This document shows positions 34,382 to 43,753 of a stretch of DNA of 64,000 bases, piece by piece. The first letter of the stretch is position 1; the number at the start of each line of letters is the position of its first letter. The stretch is from contig NZ_CP045997.1 of assembly GCF_010233585.1 (NCBI RefSeq), positions 3,621,779 through 3,685,778 of the forward strand, given 5' to 3'. The notes beneath the pieces are model-generated. The model was not told where the DNA came from. It was given only the letters and a program-made list of their open reading frames with translations, and did no database searches. Both the position numbers and the translations under genes were made by a program. This DNA is from Spirosoma endbachense. Lineage in GTDB: Bacteria > Bacteroidota > Bacteroidia > Cytophagales > Spirosomataceae.

Positions 34382-35800
34382 ATGCTAAAATCGTTCTTCT
34401 ACGTTCTTGCCTTTATGGTATTTTGTCTGTCGTCAAAAGGGCAGAACCGACCTAACATTATCTTTATTCTGGCCGATGATCTGGGCTATGGCGATGTGGG
34501 CATCAATGGGCAGAAGCTCATCAAAACGCCACATATAGACCGACTGGCGAAAGAAGGAATGCAGTTCACGCAGTTCTATGCGGGCACATCGGTCTGTGCG
34601 CCTTCGCGTTCGTCGCTTATGACGGGTCAACATACGGGCCATACGTATATACGCGGCAACAAGGGCGTAGACCCGGAAGGCCAGGAGCCAATTGCCGATT
34701 CGGTGGTTACAGTGGCTGAAATTCTGCAACAGGCTGGCTACACGACAGCGGCTTTCGGCAAGTGGGGTTTAGGCCCGGTTGGTTCAGAAGGTGATCCCAA
34801 TAAGCAGGGATTCAATCGATTCTACGGCTACAACTGCCAGTCGCTGGCACATCGGGCTTACCCGAATCACCTTTGGGATAACGCCCGGAAGATCGTACTG
34901 GAATCGAACCAGAATTTGCGCCAAACGAACGAGTATGCACCCGACCTGATTCAGAAACAGGCGCTCAACTTTCTGGACGCTCAGGACAAATCGAAACCGT
35001 TTTTCCTTTTCCTCCCTTACATTTTGCCTCATGCCGAGTTGGCCGTTCCCGACGACAGCATTTTTGCTCAATATAAAGGCAAGTTTGCCGAAAAACCGTT
35101 CAAGGGAGCTGATTATGGGCCAAATGCCAAAGACGGCGGCTACACTTCACAAGCCTATCCACATGCGGCCTTTGCGGCCATGGTAACCCGGCTCGATTTG
35201 TATGTTGGTCAGCTCATGGCTAAACTGAAAGCCAGTGGTCTGGATCAGAATACCCTCGTTATCTTCTCCAGCGACAATGGTCCCCACATAGAAGGCGGTG
35301 GCGATCCAACGTTTTTTACGAGCAGCGGTGGCTTCCGGGGCGTAAAACGCGACTTATACGAAGGAGGAATCCGCGAACCGTTTGTGGCCCGTTGGCCGGG
35401 CGTCATTAAGCCCGGCACTAAAAGCGATTACATTGGCGCTTTCTGGGATTTGATGCCCACCTTTGCCGAACTAGCCGGAGCCAAGGCGCCCGCCCGAATT
35501 GACGGCCTCTCGTTCGTGCCTTCACTAACGGGTAAAGGCACGCAGAAAAAGCATGATTACCTCTATTGGGAATTTCACGAGGGCGGTGGCAAACAGGCAG
35601 TTCGTCAGGGTAACTGGAAAGCGGTTCGGCTGCAGGTGGCTAAAGACCCGAACGGCCCTGTTGAACTGTATGATCTGACAAAAGATCCGGCCGAAACCCG
35701 TAATCTGGCAGCCCAATTTCCCGACAAAGCGAAGCAACTTGCCCAACTGATGAATGCCTCACACGTAGAGTCGGCTATTTTCCCATTTGGCAAGGAGTGA
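34382..35800 (+). CDS. Formylglycine-dependent sulfatase, exported
   Basis: A 472-residue type I sulfatase. The signal peptide ends near LSSKGQ. The start of the fold is NIIFILADDLGYGDVG (metal-binding DD). The maturation motif is C-A-P-S-R at residues 72-76, where Cys72 must become formylglycine for activity, so an FGE/SUMF enzyme is needed. Further metal residues appear in VIFSSDNGPH. It would remove sulfate esters from polysaccharides in the periplasm. It lies in an area with fucosidase and esterase genes but is not cotranscribed with them. Confidence 0.92.
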   Translation: MLKSFFYVLAFMVFCLSSKGQNRPNIIFILADDLGYGDVGINGQKLIKTPHIDRLAKEGMQFTQFYAGTSVCAPSRSSLMTGQHTGHTYIRGNKGVDPEGQEPIADSVVTVAEILQQAGYTTAAFGKWGLGPVGSEGDPNKQGFNRFYGYNCQSLAHRAYPNHLWDNARKIVLESNQNLRQTNEYAPDLIQKQALNFLDAQDKSKPFFLFLPYILPHAELAVPDDSIFAQYKGKFAEKPFKGADYGPNAKDGGYTSQAYPHAAFAAMVTRLDLYVGQLMAKLKASGLDQNTLVIFSSDNGPHIEGGGDPTFFTSSGGFRGVKRDLYEGGIREPFVARWPGVIKPGTKSDYIGAFWDLMPTFAELAGAKAPARIDGLSFVPSLTGKGTQKKHDYLYWEFHEGGGKQAVRQGNWKAVRLQVAKDPNGPVELYDLTKDPAETRNLAAQFPDKAKQLAQLMNASHVESAIFPFGKE

Positions 35801-35816
35801 AAAAACTAGGTTTACT

Positions 35817-35850
35817 TTTGTCCATTCGGCAGCGAGGAGCACTATCTTTG
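35817..35850 (+). promoter_or_regulatory. pyrB promoter, Bacteroidota type
   Basis: TTTG at 35817-35820 and a perfect TATCTTTG (TAnnTTTG) at 35843-35850 are spaced by 22 bp, within the range known for Bacteroidota sigma-A-type promoters. The pyrB ATG follows 25 bp after the -7 box. This is the best promoter match noticed in the window. Confidence 0.6.
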
Positions 35851-35875
35851 CCCAATTTATAGTTCTACTGCTTCC

Positions 35876-36799
35876 ATGGCCCAATCTCTCAGCGTCCGCC
35901 ATCTGGTGGGTATTAAAGACCTGACCGAATCTGACATTCAGCTCATTCTGGAAACGGCCAGGCAGTTTAAAGAAGTGATTAATCGCCCAATTAAAAAAGT
36001 GCCGTCGCTGCGTGACGTGACGATTGCCAACGTTTTTTTTGAAAATTCGACCCGTACCCGGCTTTCGTTTGAACTGGCCGAGAAACGATTATCGGCCGAT
36101 GTTGTCAATTTTTCGGCTTCGGGCAGTTCAGTAAAAAAAGGCGAAACACTGCTGGATACGGTCAACAACATTCTGGCGATGAAGGTCGATATGGTCGTGA
36201 TGCGGCACAGTAGCCCCGGCGCTCCGCACTACCTCACGAAGCATATCAAAGCCAACGTCGTCAACGCGGGCGACGGTACGCACGAACACCCCACACAAGC
36301 CCTGCTCGACTCCTTCTCTATCCGCGAGAAACTCGGCGATGTTGCGGGTAAGCGCATTGCCATCATCGGCGACATAACGCACTCCCGTGTGGCGCTTTCC
36401 AATATTTTCTGTCTGCAAAAGCAAGGGGCCGAGGTAATGGTCTGCGGCCCTAAAACACTTATCCCCAAATACATTGAAGCGCTGGGCGTAAAAGTCGGCC
36501 ACGATGTTCGGAAGGCTCTCGCCTGGTGCGATGTTGCCAATGTGCTCCGGATTCAACTGGAGCGGCAACAGATCAAATACTTCCCATCGCTGCGTGAGTA
36601 CTCGCTCTATTTCGGTATCTCAAAGCAAATGCTCGATGAGTTGGACCGATCCATTGTGCTCATGCACCCTGGCCCTATCAACCGGGGTGTCGAACTAACC
36701 TCCGATGCCGCCGATTCGTCGCATTCGATCATTCTGGATCAGGTCGAAAATGGAGTTGCGGTTCGGATGGCGGTGCTCTATTTGCTGGCGCAGTTGTAA
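35876..36799 (+). CDS. pyrB: Aspartate carbamoyltransferase catalytic subunit
   Basis: A 307-residue ATCase catalytic chain, which joins carbamoyl phosphate and L-aspartate in the second step of pyrimidine synthesis. The carbamoyl-phosphate loop STRTRLSFE is at about residues 56-64, followed by the 80s-loop region SVKKGETLLDT, the HPTQ motif (HEHPTQALLD), and the aspartate-binding HPGPINRGVE. Length is normal. No regulatory pyrI-like gene is adjacent. It stands alone behind its own promoter; a palindromic repeat follows. Confidence 0.97.
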   Translation: MAQSLSVRHLVGIKDLTESDIQLILETARQFKEVINRPIKKVPSLRDVTIANVFFENSTRTRLSFELAEKRLSADVVNFSASGSSVKKGETLLDTVNNILAMKVDMVVMRHSSPGAPHYLTKHIKANVVNAGDGTHEHPTQALLDSFSIREKLGDVAGKRIAIIGDITHSRVALSNIFCLQKQGAEVMVCGPKTLIPKYIEALGVKVGHDVRKALAWCDVANVLRIQLERQQIKYFPSLREYSLYFGISKQMLDELDRSIVLMHPGPINRGVELTSDAADSSHSIILDQVENGVAVRMAVLYLLAQL

Positions 36800-36831
36800 G
36801 ACCTTACTGACAGCTTTTTTTGTTATAGTTG

Positions 36832-36911
36832 TAGGCCTTTCGTTCAGAGCCGTGCCACGGTTACTGATCCTACTTGTGATAACCGTGGCACGGCTCTGAA
36901 CGAAAGGCCTA
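36832..36911. repeat. Dispersed palindromic element, copy B
   Basis: The most complete copy: a perfect 32-bp stem (36832-36863 with 36880-36911) and a 16-nt loop. From the outside in, each arm reads TAGGCCTTTCGTTC, then the family core AGAGCCGTGCCACGGTTA. It lies 32 bp after pyrB and 24 bp before the Uma2 gene. Confidence 0.9.
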
Positions 36912-36935
36912 AGTTGATAAAATAGCGTACTGCCA

Positions 36936-37514
36936 ATGGAACTGGAACTCCGAACGTTGCACCCGCCCCGGTACCAGAAATTTGATGACGATTTTTTCTT
37001 CGCCTTATGTCAGGTGAACGAAACGACTCGACTGGAAAGGGATGCCCATGGAAATATCATTTTTATACCCCTCGCCAGAACAGAAACAGGACGTTATAAC
37101 GCCGATTTATCAGGCGAAATTTGGAATTGGAATCGCCGTAACAAACTAGGTTACACATTCGATTCGTCAACTGGATTTAAATTAGCGAATTCTGCTGTTC
37201 GATCACCAGACGTAGCCTGGGTCAGTCTTGACCGTTGGGAGGCAATTCCCGAATCTGATCGACAGGGTTTCGCCCCACTTTGCCCGGATTTTGTGGTTGA
37301 AATTCGCTCAAAGAGTGATGATTTAAAGGATTTGAAAGAGAAAATGGAAGAATACCGCGACAATAGTTGCGGACTAGGCTGGCTCATTGATCGGAAGGAG
37401 AAGCAGGTTTTTATTTATCGCGAAAACGGCTCCATCGAGATTAAACAGGGAACGTTCGTCGGTTTATCTGGTGAAGACATTCTGCCCGATTTGAGCATCC
37501 AGATTGATCTATAA
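36936..37514 (+). CDS. Uma2 family (DUF820) putative endonuclease
   Basis: A 192-residue Uma2 protein with the PD-(D/E)XK nuclease fold. The catalytic region reads RSPDVAWVSLDRW, then CPDFVVEIRSKSD, with DLKEKMEEYRDNSCGLGWLI after it. The family is abundant in cyanobacteria and patchy in Bacteroidota; its cellular role is not settled. It is a single gene directly after a palindromic repeat, and is followed by a strong terminator. Accessory, possibly transferred. Confidence 0.85.
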   Translation: MELELRTLHPPRYQKFDDDFFFALCQVNETTRLERDAHGNIIFIPLARTETGRYNADLSGEIWNWNRRNKLGYTFDSSTGFKLANSAVRSPDVAWVSLDRWEAIPESDRQGFAPLCPDFVVEIRSKSDDLKDLKEKMEEYRDNSCGLGWLIDRKEKQVFIYRENGSIEIKQGTFVGLSGEDILPDLSIQIDL

Positions 37515-37524
37515 CCAATGTACT

Positions 37525-37579
37525 GCCCATAAAACAAAAGCAGCGTAGTTCTGGGCTATGCTGCTTTTGTTTTATGGGC
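37525..37579 (+). terminator. Terminator after the Uma2 gene
   Basis: A 20-bp perfect stem (GCCCATAAAACAAAAGCAGC at 37525-37544, complement at 37560-37579) extended by four more pairs, one of them a wobble. The 3' arm contains the T-rich stretch. It starts 10 bp after the stop. Confidence 0.8.
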
Positions 37580-37628
37580 TTAAATACGTTATTTCACTCC
37601 CTCGCCTGTTAATCATACTACTTCGTCA

Positions 37629-39521
37629 ATGAAATACCCCTCTACGTTCATTCGAACAGTGCTTTTTCTTGCCCTGTGCATCACGCACTACGCCAACGCA
37701 CAGGAAGATATCCTTAAAAAACTCCAGGAAATTGCCATCATCGAGCAAAAAATGATGATTCCGATGCGCGATGGCGTTCGGCTGGCAACTGATATCTATC
37801 GACCTAAAACCGATAAGCCCGTACCAATTATCTTCTCCAAAACCCCTTATAATATCAATGCCTGGGGCGATGGTGAGCTCCGGCAGAATTCTTATCAGGC
37901 AGCGCTCGATGCCGTAAAACGGGGTTATGCTTATGTCGTTCAAAATGAACGGGGTAAATTCTTTTCGGAAGGCGACTGGGACATTCTCGGGCCACCCACG
38001 ACGGATGGCTATGATGCGTTTTCGTGGATGTCAAAACAGCCGTGGTCGAATGGTAAAATTGGCACTTTGGGCTGCTCCTCCACGGCCGAATGGCAGATGG
38101 CCGTGGCCGCTTTAGACCACCCGGCTCACGCAGCGATGGTGCCAATGGGTTTTGGGGCCGGAGTGGGGCGTGTCGGCCCGTTTATGGAGCAGGGCAACTG
38201 GTACAGGGGCGGGGCGCAGCAGATGCTTTTTACAACCTGGTTATATGGTAGCCAAACAGATGCATTTGCCCGTCCGAACTTCCCCAAAACGGCCACGAGC
38301 GACGACTTAACGCGCGTATCCCGGTTTTATGACCTGGCTCCCGAAATGCCTAAAGTCGATTGGGCGCAGGGGCTGAAACACTTACCGGTTCAGGATATAA
38401 TCAGGAATGTGAATGGCCAGAAGGGCATTTACGAAAAGATGATCGTTCGCAAACCGAACGATCCGGATTGGTATAAGGGCGGTCTTTACCACGACAATAT
38501 GCCTTTTGGCGTGCCGAGTTTCTGGTTTGTCTCGTGGTATGATGTCTCGAACGGGCCGAATCTGGCCTTGTTCAATCACGTCCGCAAAAATGCGACTGAT
38601 CCGCAGGTTCGCGACAATCAGTATCTGGTCATTGCTCCTACGCTGCATTGTGCTTACAAACGCGCCACCGAAAACACCGTTGTTGGTGAACGTAGTGTGG
38701 GCGATGCACGACTGGATTATGATGCGCTCATCTACGGCTGGTTTGATCATTGGCTGAAGGGTGAAAACAATGACATCCTGAAAAATACACCCCGCGTCAA
38801 ATACTACACGATGGGTTCTAACAAATGGCAGACCTCAGATACATGGCCTCCCTCCAGTACGGAAATGACGACCTACTTCCTGTCGGGAGGTGGTCACGCC
38901 AATAGCCTCTATGGCGACGGTAAGCTCACAACCAAACCATTGGGAAAAGACGAAAAACCGGATGCTTTCGCCTATGATCCGGCCTATCCTGTCCCTTCGT
39001 ATGGCGGTAACGTTTGCTGCACGGGCACTGCCATTCAGGGCGGCTCATTTGACCAGCATCAGATGGAAACACGGCAGGATATTCTGGTCTACACAACCGA
39101 GCCTTTTGCCGATGGAGTCGAACTGACGGGTTCGATTGAACCAACGCTCTACGTTTCGTCGGATGCCAAAGACACGGATTTTACGATTAAGCTGATCGAC
39201 GTTTATCCGGATGGGAAAGCCTATAATCTGGACGAAACAATCCTACGCGCCCGGTATCGGGAGGGGTTCGACAAAGAGGTATGGATGGAGAAGGGTAAAG
39301 TGTATAAGCTTACGTTAAGCCCGATGGCTACAAGTAATTATTTTGCACCGGGCCATCGGATTCGGATTGAGCTATCGAGTAGCAATTTTCCGCGCTTTGA
39401 TCGCAACATGAACACGGGTGGTGATAATTACAGCGAATCGAAAGGCGTAGTTGCACACAATCAGGTGTTTCATTCAGTCCAGTATCCATCGCAGATACGC
39501 CTGCCGATTGTAAAAAAGTGA
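37629..39521 (+). CDS. CocE/NonD (S15-type) alpha/beta hydrolase, exported
   Basis: A 630-residue exported hydrolase of the X-Pro dipeptidyl-peptidase S15 / cocaine esterase family. The signal peptide ends near NAQE. The N-terminal hallmark is [18 protein letters not shown]. The nucleophile elbow is in [15 protein letters not shown] rather than the usual GxSYxG. A cap region follows, and the C-terminal PepX_C jelly-roll (about 460-620) includes [24 protein letters not shown] sequence. Such enzymes act on peptides, amides or esters; the substrate is not predictable. Confidence 0.88.
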   Translation: MKYPSTFIRTVLFLALCITHYANAQEDILKKLQEIAIIEQKMMIPMRDGVRLATDIYRPKTDKPVPIIFSKTPYNINAWGDGELRQNSYQAALDAVKRGYAYVVQNERGKFFSEGDWDILGPPTTDGYDAFSWMSKQPWSNGKIGTLGCSSTAEWQMAVAALDHPAHAAMVPMGFGAGVGRVGPFMEQGNWYRGGAQQMLFTTWLYGSQTDAFARPNFPKTATSDDLTRVSRFYDLAPEMPKVDWAQGLKHLPVQDIIRNVNGQKGIYEKMIVRKPNDPDWYKGGLYHDNMPFGVPSFWFVSWYDVSNGPNLALFNHVRKNATDPQVRDNQYLVIAPTLHCAYKRATENTVVGERSVGDARLDYDALIYGWFDHWLKGENNDILKNTPRVKYYTMGSNKWQTSDTWPPSSTEMTTYFLSGGGHANSLYGDGKLTTKPLGKDEKPDAFAYDPAYPVPSYGGNVCCTGTAIQGGSFDQHQMETRQDILVYTTEPFADGVELTGSIEPTLYVSSDAKDTDFTIKLIDVYPDGKAYNLDETILRARYREGFDKEVWMEKGKVYKLTLSPMATSNYFAPGHRIRIELSSSNFPRFDRNMNTGGDNYSESKGVVAHNQVFHSVQYPSQIRLPIVKK

Positions 39522-39525
39522 ACCG

Positions 39526-39550
39526 AGTAGCTTCCTGCCAGGAAGCTACT
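39526..39550 (+). terminator. Short hairpin after the S15-type hydrolase
   Basis: AGTAGCTTCCT (39526-39536) and its complement (39540-39550) form an 11-bp stem with a GCC loop, 4 bp after the stop. No T-run follows. Confidence 0.5.
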
Positions 39551-39740
39551 GAATTTACCAATCTACCAAATCCGTTGTCCCAGCAACCGAGCGAACAAAT
39601 TCGCGAACCTCGCTGTTCTCTGAGTACTAAAATATGCCTTCTTCTCACCAATTTTAGCGAATAACGAGACCCAATACCTTGCTGATACGTTGGAGAAGTA
39701 CTACTTTACGTTTCTTCACTGACAAAAAACGACTTTACTG

Positions 39741-40844
39741 ATGAAAGGCTTTCAATTTTCCGATTACGTACCACCCGAACAGAAGGAAGGCAATAAATTC
39801 GACCAACTGCTCAATATTTTCCAGCAATTGCTGCTGCTAACTTCCGGTGATGTGGAGCAGGCAATGTCGTGGATGAGCCAGCTTGACCGGCAATATGGCC
39901 TTACCGATGATAAGTACGGGATTGGCAATTTCTTCGATGACCTGAAAGAAAAAGGCTATCTGACCGAAGAAAATGAAGAAGGTCGCATTGTGATGACGCC
40001 CAAAAGCGAACAAACCATTCGCCGGAGCGCTCTGGAAGAAATTTTCGGGAAGCTCAAACGCTCCAAGTCGGGCGGGAATCACAACACACCCTACACCGGT
40101 ACTGGCGATGAACTCAGCAGCGATCTCCGTTCGTATCAATTCGGTGATACACTAGAGCAAATCTCGATGACCGAATCGATCAAAAATGCCCAGATCAACA
40201 GCGGTGTCGAAGAGTTCCAACTCATGGAGCGCGATCTTGAAGTAACAGAGAAAGAGCAGAAAACACAGACATCGACCGTGTTGATGATCGACATTAGCCA
40301 TTCGATGATTCTGTATGGCGAAGATCGGATTACACCTGCGAAGAAAGTAGCCCTCGCGCTGGTCGAACTGGTTAAACAGAAATACCCGAAAGACACGCTG
40401 GATATTGTTGTGTTTGGCAACGATGCCTGGCAGATTCAGGCGAAAGAACTCCCCTATCTGGAAGTTGGCCCGTATCACACGAACACCGTGGCCGGGCTGG
40501 AACTTGCCATGGATTTACTGCGTCGGCGGAAAAACAAGAACAAACAGATTTTCATGATCACGGATGGAAAACCAACGTGTCTGAAAGAAGGGATCAAATA
40601 CTATAAAAACTCATTTGGCCTTGACCGCAAGGTTGTCAGCAAAACCCTGACGCTGGCTGCCCAATGCCGTCGACTGGAGATTCCGATCACGACCTTTATG
40701 ATTGCCTCCGATCCGTATCTGAAGCAATTTGTGCAGGAGTTTACGAAGGTTAACAACGGTCGGGCTTACTACAGTGGCTTGCAGGGTCTTGGCAATATGA
40801 TGTTTGAAGATTTTCAGCGAAACCGTCGGAAGAATATCAAATAA
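39741..40844 (+). CDS. VWA domain protein
   Basis: A 367-residue cytoplasmic protein with a von Willebrand A domain in its C-terminal half. The MIDAS motif D-x-S-x-S is DISHS at residues 184-188, followed by the Thr/Asp sites in HTNTVAG and MITDGKPT. The N-terminal half is helical (FDQLLNIFQQLLLLTSGD, GIGNFFDDLKEKGYL). It resembles VWA proteins that work with MoxR/Mg-chelatase-like ATPases, but no such ATPase is adjacent. It begins a three-gene run with a serine hydrolase (5-bp gap) and SMUG2. Confidence 0.85.
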   Translation: MKGFQFSDYVPPEQKEGNKFDQLLNIFQQLLLLTSGDVEQAMSWMSQLDRQYGLTDDKYGIGNFFDDLKEKGYLTEENEEGRIVMTPKSEQTIRRSALEEIFGKLKRSKSGGNHNTPYTGTGDELSSDLRSYQFGDTLEQISMTESIKNAQINSGVEEFQLMERDLEVTEKEQKTQTSTVLMIDISHSMILYGEDRITPAKKVALALVELVKQKYPKDTLDIVVFGNDAWQIQAKELPYLEVGPYHTNTVAGLELAMDLLRRRKNKNKQIFMITDGKPTCLKEGIKYYKNSFGLDRKVVSKTLTLAAQCRRLEIPITTFMIASDPYLKQFVQEFTKVNNGRAYYSGLQGLGNMMFEDFQRNRRKNIK

Positions 40845-40849
40845 GCCGT

Positions 40850-41731
40850 ATGCTATCAGCCGTATCGAATAAAGTCGGGACACTCCTCCCGACTTTGTTT
40901 TTGTTTCTCAGTATGGTCACGAATGCACTTAGCCAACCTCTAACCGACTCGCTGACTGCCTATATCCATCGATTACCCAAAAACGCCCGGATCAGCATTG
41001 CCACTAAATCATTGGCCGACAGCAGCTTGTCGTTTTATGAGCGGGCCGATGAACGGGTACCATCCGCCAGCGTGATCAAACTGCCGATCATGATCGAAGC
41101 AATGGAGCGGGTAAAAGCCGGAACGCTCGATCTGGACGAGATTCATATCCTGACGGACTCCGAAAAAACCGGTGGCGATGGTGTTTTGAAAACCTATTCA
41201 CACCGTAGCCGCGTCAGCTACCGCGACATGCTCCGACTCATGATGGTTTTTAGCGACAACACGGCAACCAACATCTTTATCAACGAACTGGGTCGCGATG
41301 CTATCAACCAGCGCATTCATCAGCTTGGTCTTGCACAAAGCCAGCTTAACCGGGTTATGATGGATACGCTGGCTGCCCGGCAAGGTCGCGATAATTACGT
41401 GACAGCGCGGGAAATGAGTCAGTTGCTGGAGAAAATTTACCGAAAGCAAGTCGCAACACCCGAACTCTGCGATCAGATGATCGATATTCTGAAGCAAAAC
41501 GAAGATACGAAGACGATCCCCGGTTTGTTGCCCAAAGGAACGGTTGTAGCGCACAAAACCGGCACGCTGACCTACGTGCGGGGCGATGTTGGCATTGTGT
41601 ACGCAAAATCGGGTAGCCAAAATCAACCCTTTTTGTTGTCTGTATTTGTGGAAGGTGTTGCCCAGCCAGAAGCGGAGCGAATTATTGGCGAGATTGCATT
41701 AATCTGTTATACCTATTACTCCCACCAATGA
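40850..41731 (+). CDS. Class A beta-lactamase-like serine hydrolase, exported
   Basis: A 293-residue exported protein of the class A beta-lactamase fold. The leader ends near NALSQ. Active-site motifs are SVIK (Ser74, Lys77), SDN (Ser135) and KTG (Lys236), with spacings as in class A. In the omega-loop position (QLNRVMMDTLAARQGRDNYV) there is no Glu-x-x-Leu-Asn, so the usual deacylating Glu166 is not evident. It may be a peptidase or penicillin-binding enzyme rather than a resistance lactamase. It is encoded between a VWA gene and SMUG2, overlapping the latter by 4 bp. Confidence 0.85.
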   Translation: MLSAVSNKVGTLLPTLFLFLSMVTNALSQPLTDSLTAYIHRLPKNARISIATKSLADSSLSFYERADERVPSASVIKLPIMIEAMERVKAGTLDLDEIHILTDSEKTGGDGVLKTYSHRSRVSYRDMLRLMMVFSDNTATNIFINELGRDAINQRIHQLGLAQSQLNRVMMDTLAARQGRDNYVTAREMSQLLEKIYRKQVATPELCDQMIDILKQNEDTKTIPGLLPKGTVVAHKTGTLTYVRGDVGIVYAKSGSQNQPFLLSVFVEGVAQPEAERIIGEIALICYTYYSHQ

Positions 41732-42405
41732 TCAACTTCGCTGATAAAGCCATTGCTTATTACAATTCGCTTGCTGCACCGACCAATCTGCCGCCCGACA
41801 TCGGCGTTATGAATCCGTATCAGGAACCGGTAGTACAGCATCTGGTCAGCGAATTTTACAGCCGTTTTTTCAATGATAACATGCCCCGGATTTTCGTTCT
41901 GGGGATCAATCCCGGTCGATTTGGAGCGGGTGTAACGGGGATTTCGTTCACAACACCCCAGAATCTCCGCCGATATTGTGGCATTGACAATAACCTGCCC
42001 GATACCCCCGAACTTTCCAGCCGGTTTATTTATCAGGTTGTCGAAGCCTTCGGTGGCGCTAAGGCGTTTTATGGTCGTTTCTTTCTGACCTCTCTGTTTC
42101 CGCTCGCTCTGACCAAATCAGGGAAAAATTACAATTTCTACGATGACCGTACGACTACCGAAGCGCTTTGGCCCGCGATTACAGAAACCGTTCGAACGCA
42201 GATCGACTTTGGCTACGATAGGCGGATAGCTGTGTGTCTGGGTCGCAAAAACGAAACATATCTGCGTCGCCTAAACGACCAGCAGCATTTCTTCGACCGC
42301 ATTGTCACACTCGATCACCCGCGTTACATTCTACAGTATAAAACGAAAGATGTTCCCGTTTATCTCGAACGCTACATTTCAACCCTGTACGACTGCCTGG
42401 AATAG
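41728..42405 (+). CDS. SMUG2-type uracil-DNA glycosylase
   Basis: A 225-residue DNA glycosylase of the SMUG2 (DUF4918) group, which removes uracil and some damaged pyrimidines from DNA in base-excision repair. The water-activating motif is GINPGRFGAGVTGISFT (about residues 58-74), and the DNA-intercalation motif region is LDHPRYI near the C-terminus. ATGA overlap with the serine hydrolase suggests cotranscription, which is odd for a repair enzyme. The nearest classical partners are not present here. Confidence 0.85.
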   Translation: MINFADKAIAYYNSLAAPTNLPPDIGVMNPYQEPVVQHLVSEFYSRFFNDNMPRIFVLGINPGRFGAGVTGISFTTPQNLRRYCGIDNNLPDTPELSSRFIYQVVEAFGGAKAFYGRFFLTSLFPLALTKSGKNYNFYDDRTTTEALWPAITETVRTQIDFGYDRRIAVCLGRKNETYLRRLNDQQHFFDRIVTLDHPRYILQYKTKDVPVYLERYISTLYDCLE

Positions 42406-42410
42406 GGCGC

Positions 42411-42457
42411 ATAAAAGTCGGCAAGCCGTTTTATAAACGTACTTCGCTTATACGTTT
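42411..42457. terminator. Weak convergent terminator region
   Basis: Two small hairpins lie in the 78-bp gap between convergent genes: a CGGC/GCCG stem flanked by AAAA and TTTT (42411-42434), and AAACGTA/TACGTTT (42435-42457). Either could end transcripts from both sides. Weak evidence. Confidence 0.35.
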
Positions 42458-42483
42458 GTCAGCTCTCAGCGTAAGTCCTGATT

Positions 42484-42999
42484 TTATAGCCTGATCAGTT
42501 CCAGAATAAACACAACAGGCTCTAGTTTCCCATCACCATCAAAATCATCACTCTCAGCTTTAGACATTTTTAGCGTATTACTGCTTACAACGGCATCGTA
42601 CGATTTCGTACTACGGCTGTTGATAATTGTCAGTTTTGACCCGGTCAATGTCCAGTTCGAGCCATCTTCAATTGGTCCTTCTCTTACGGTTGAGCAGGAA
42701 GCGATTGGTGTAGTAGTTATTTTTCCTCCAGCGTTGAACGTAATTTTTGCCTGCTTGACGCATTTAATAACATCATCTCCCAAAAAGGCACCGTAATAGA
42801 TGAACAAATCGGCCGTTTTTTGCCCATTTCCCAGCAAATCTACAGCTGGGTCTACCTTATAGGCCGAAATAGTCCAGCTTCCTTCAATTGATGAAGCTTT
42901 TATAGCGTCGCTGTCATCTTTTCTACAGCTTCCCAGCCACCCTATCATAGTCAGAATAAGAATACAGCCAGACCAGTGCCGTAATCTGTATCTATTCAT
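42484..42999 (-). CDS. Small lipocalin-like lipoprotein, paralogue 1
   Basis: A 171-residue lipoprotein. The ATG at 42999 gives a leader ending in the lipobox WLGSC (Cys25). It is paralogous to the next minus-strand gene: both have EGSW-IS, a Cys in CVKQAKITFNAGGK/CLTDSKITFNSNGK, W-TG-KLTI, a YD-VS strand, and an acidic D-D-DG loop before the C-terminal strand (DDFDGDGKLEP). This is a lipocalin-like beta-barrel pattern common in Bacteroidota. The acidic loop could bind calcium. Function unknown. Confidence 0.75.
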   Translation of the reverse strand: MNRYRLRHWSGCILILTMIGWLGSCRKDDSDAIKASSIEGSWTISAYKVDPAVDLLGNGQKTADLFIYYGAFLGDDVIKCVKQAKITFNAGGKITTTPIASCSTVREGPIEDGSNWTLTGSKLTIINSRSTKSYDAVVSSNTLKMSKAESDDFDGDGKLEPVVFILELIRL

Positions 43000-43195
43000 C
43001 AGTGAATTCTCACAAACAACAGCCATGATCTGTATCGCTAAAGATAGGATACAAACGTAACTTAATTCTCAGGCAAGTGAAAATACAACGTCAAAATCTA
43101 TTCGACCAACACAATCGATCTCAGGCTTTTAGCCTCAGTTCGTGCCAAGGCAAACGATGATGGTCAAAGGTCTGACTCTAACGCCGACTAAAAAC

Positions 43196-43227
43196 AAAAG
43201 CAGTCCATTTGACAACGGACTGCTTTT
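43196..43227 (-). terminator. Terminator after lipoprotein paralogue 2
   Basis: AAAAGCAGTCC (43196-43206) and its complement (43217-43227) form an 11-bp stem with a 10-nt loop, 22 bp beyond the minus-strand stop at 43250. The A-run on the left provides Us for minus-strand termination. Confidence 0.65.
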
Positions 43228-43249
43228 TTCAGTAAAGAGAGAATATGCC

Positions 43250-43753
43250 TTATGCGCGCTTAAATTCGATGACAGTTGTGTAGGTTTCGTTTTTCCCATC
43301 GCCATCAAGATCATCCTGTTCAGTAACGCTCCAGGTCATTGCGCTGCCACTCACGGTCAAATCATATACCTGTGGACCGTCGCTGTCTGTAATTGTCAAC
43401 TTATCTCCCGTTACTTTCCAGGTTGAGTTATCCGTTGCCGGATTGAAATCGTCGGCATCACCCGACTGACATTTTGGTGAGGCAACACCCGTCACTTTAC
43501 CATTGCTATTGAACGTAATCTTGCTGTCGGTCAGGCAGGTAATGGCATCAGCACCAACATATTGTTTAATAAGTTCGAGGTAATCTTCGGTCTGGTTGCC
43601 CTGTTTCAATTTCATGCCGGAAATTTTCCAGCTTCCTTCCACCGAATTTGGCGTCACGACATCACCACCGCCATTCTCTTTCTTACAACTTCCGAACCAG
43701 AGTGGCATTGCCAGTACGAATGCCCACGTGAGTAAACGACCTAATTTCATCAT
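43250..43753 (-). CDS. Small lipocalin-like lipoprotein, paralogue 2
   Basis: A 167-residue lipoprotein (lipobox WFGSC, Cys23) with the same domain as the gene at 42484: SVEGSWKISGMKL, CLTDSKITFNSNGKV, STWKVTGDKLTI, DLTVSGSAMTW and the acidic loop DDLDGDGKNET. Both paralogues keep two mature cysteines that could form a disulfide. The gap between them (250 bp) contains this gene's terminator, so they are separate transcripts. Confidence 0.78.
   Translation of the reverse strand: MMKLGRLLTWAFVLAMPLWFGSCKKENGGGDVVTPNSVEGSWKISGMKLKQGNQTEDYLELIKQYVGADAITCLTDSKITFNSNGKVTGVASPKCQSGDADDFNPATDNSTWKVTGDKLTITDSDGPQVYDLTVSGSAMTWSVTEQDDLDGDGKNETYTTVIEFKRA

Noticed and set aside
36128-36568. 146-codon minus-strand frame inside pyrB
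   Set aside because: Antisense shadow of a highly conserved enzyme gene; no independent evidence.
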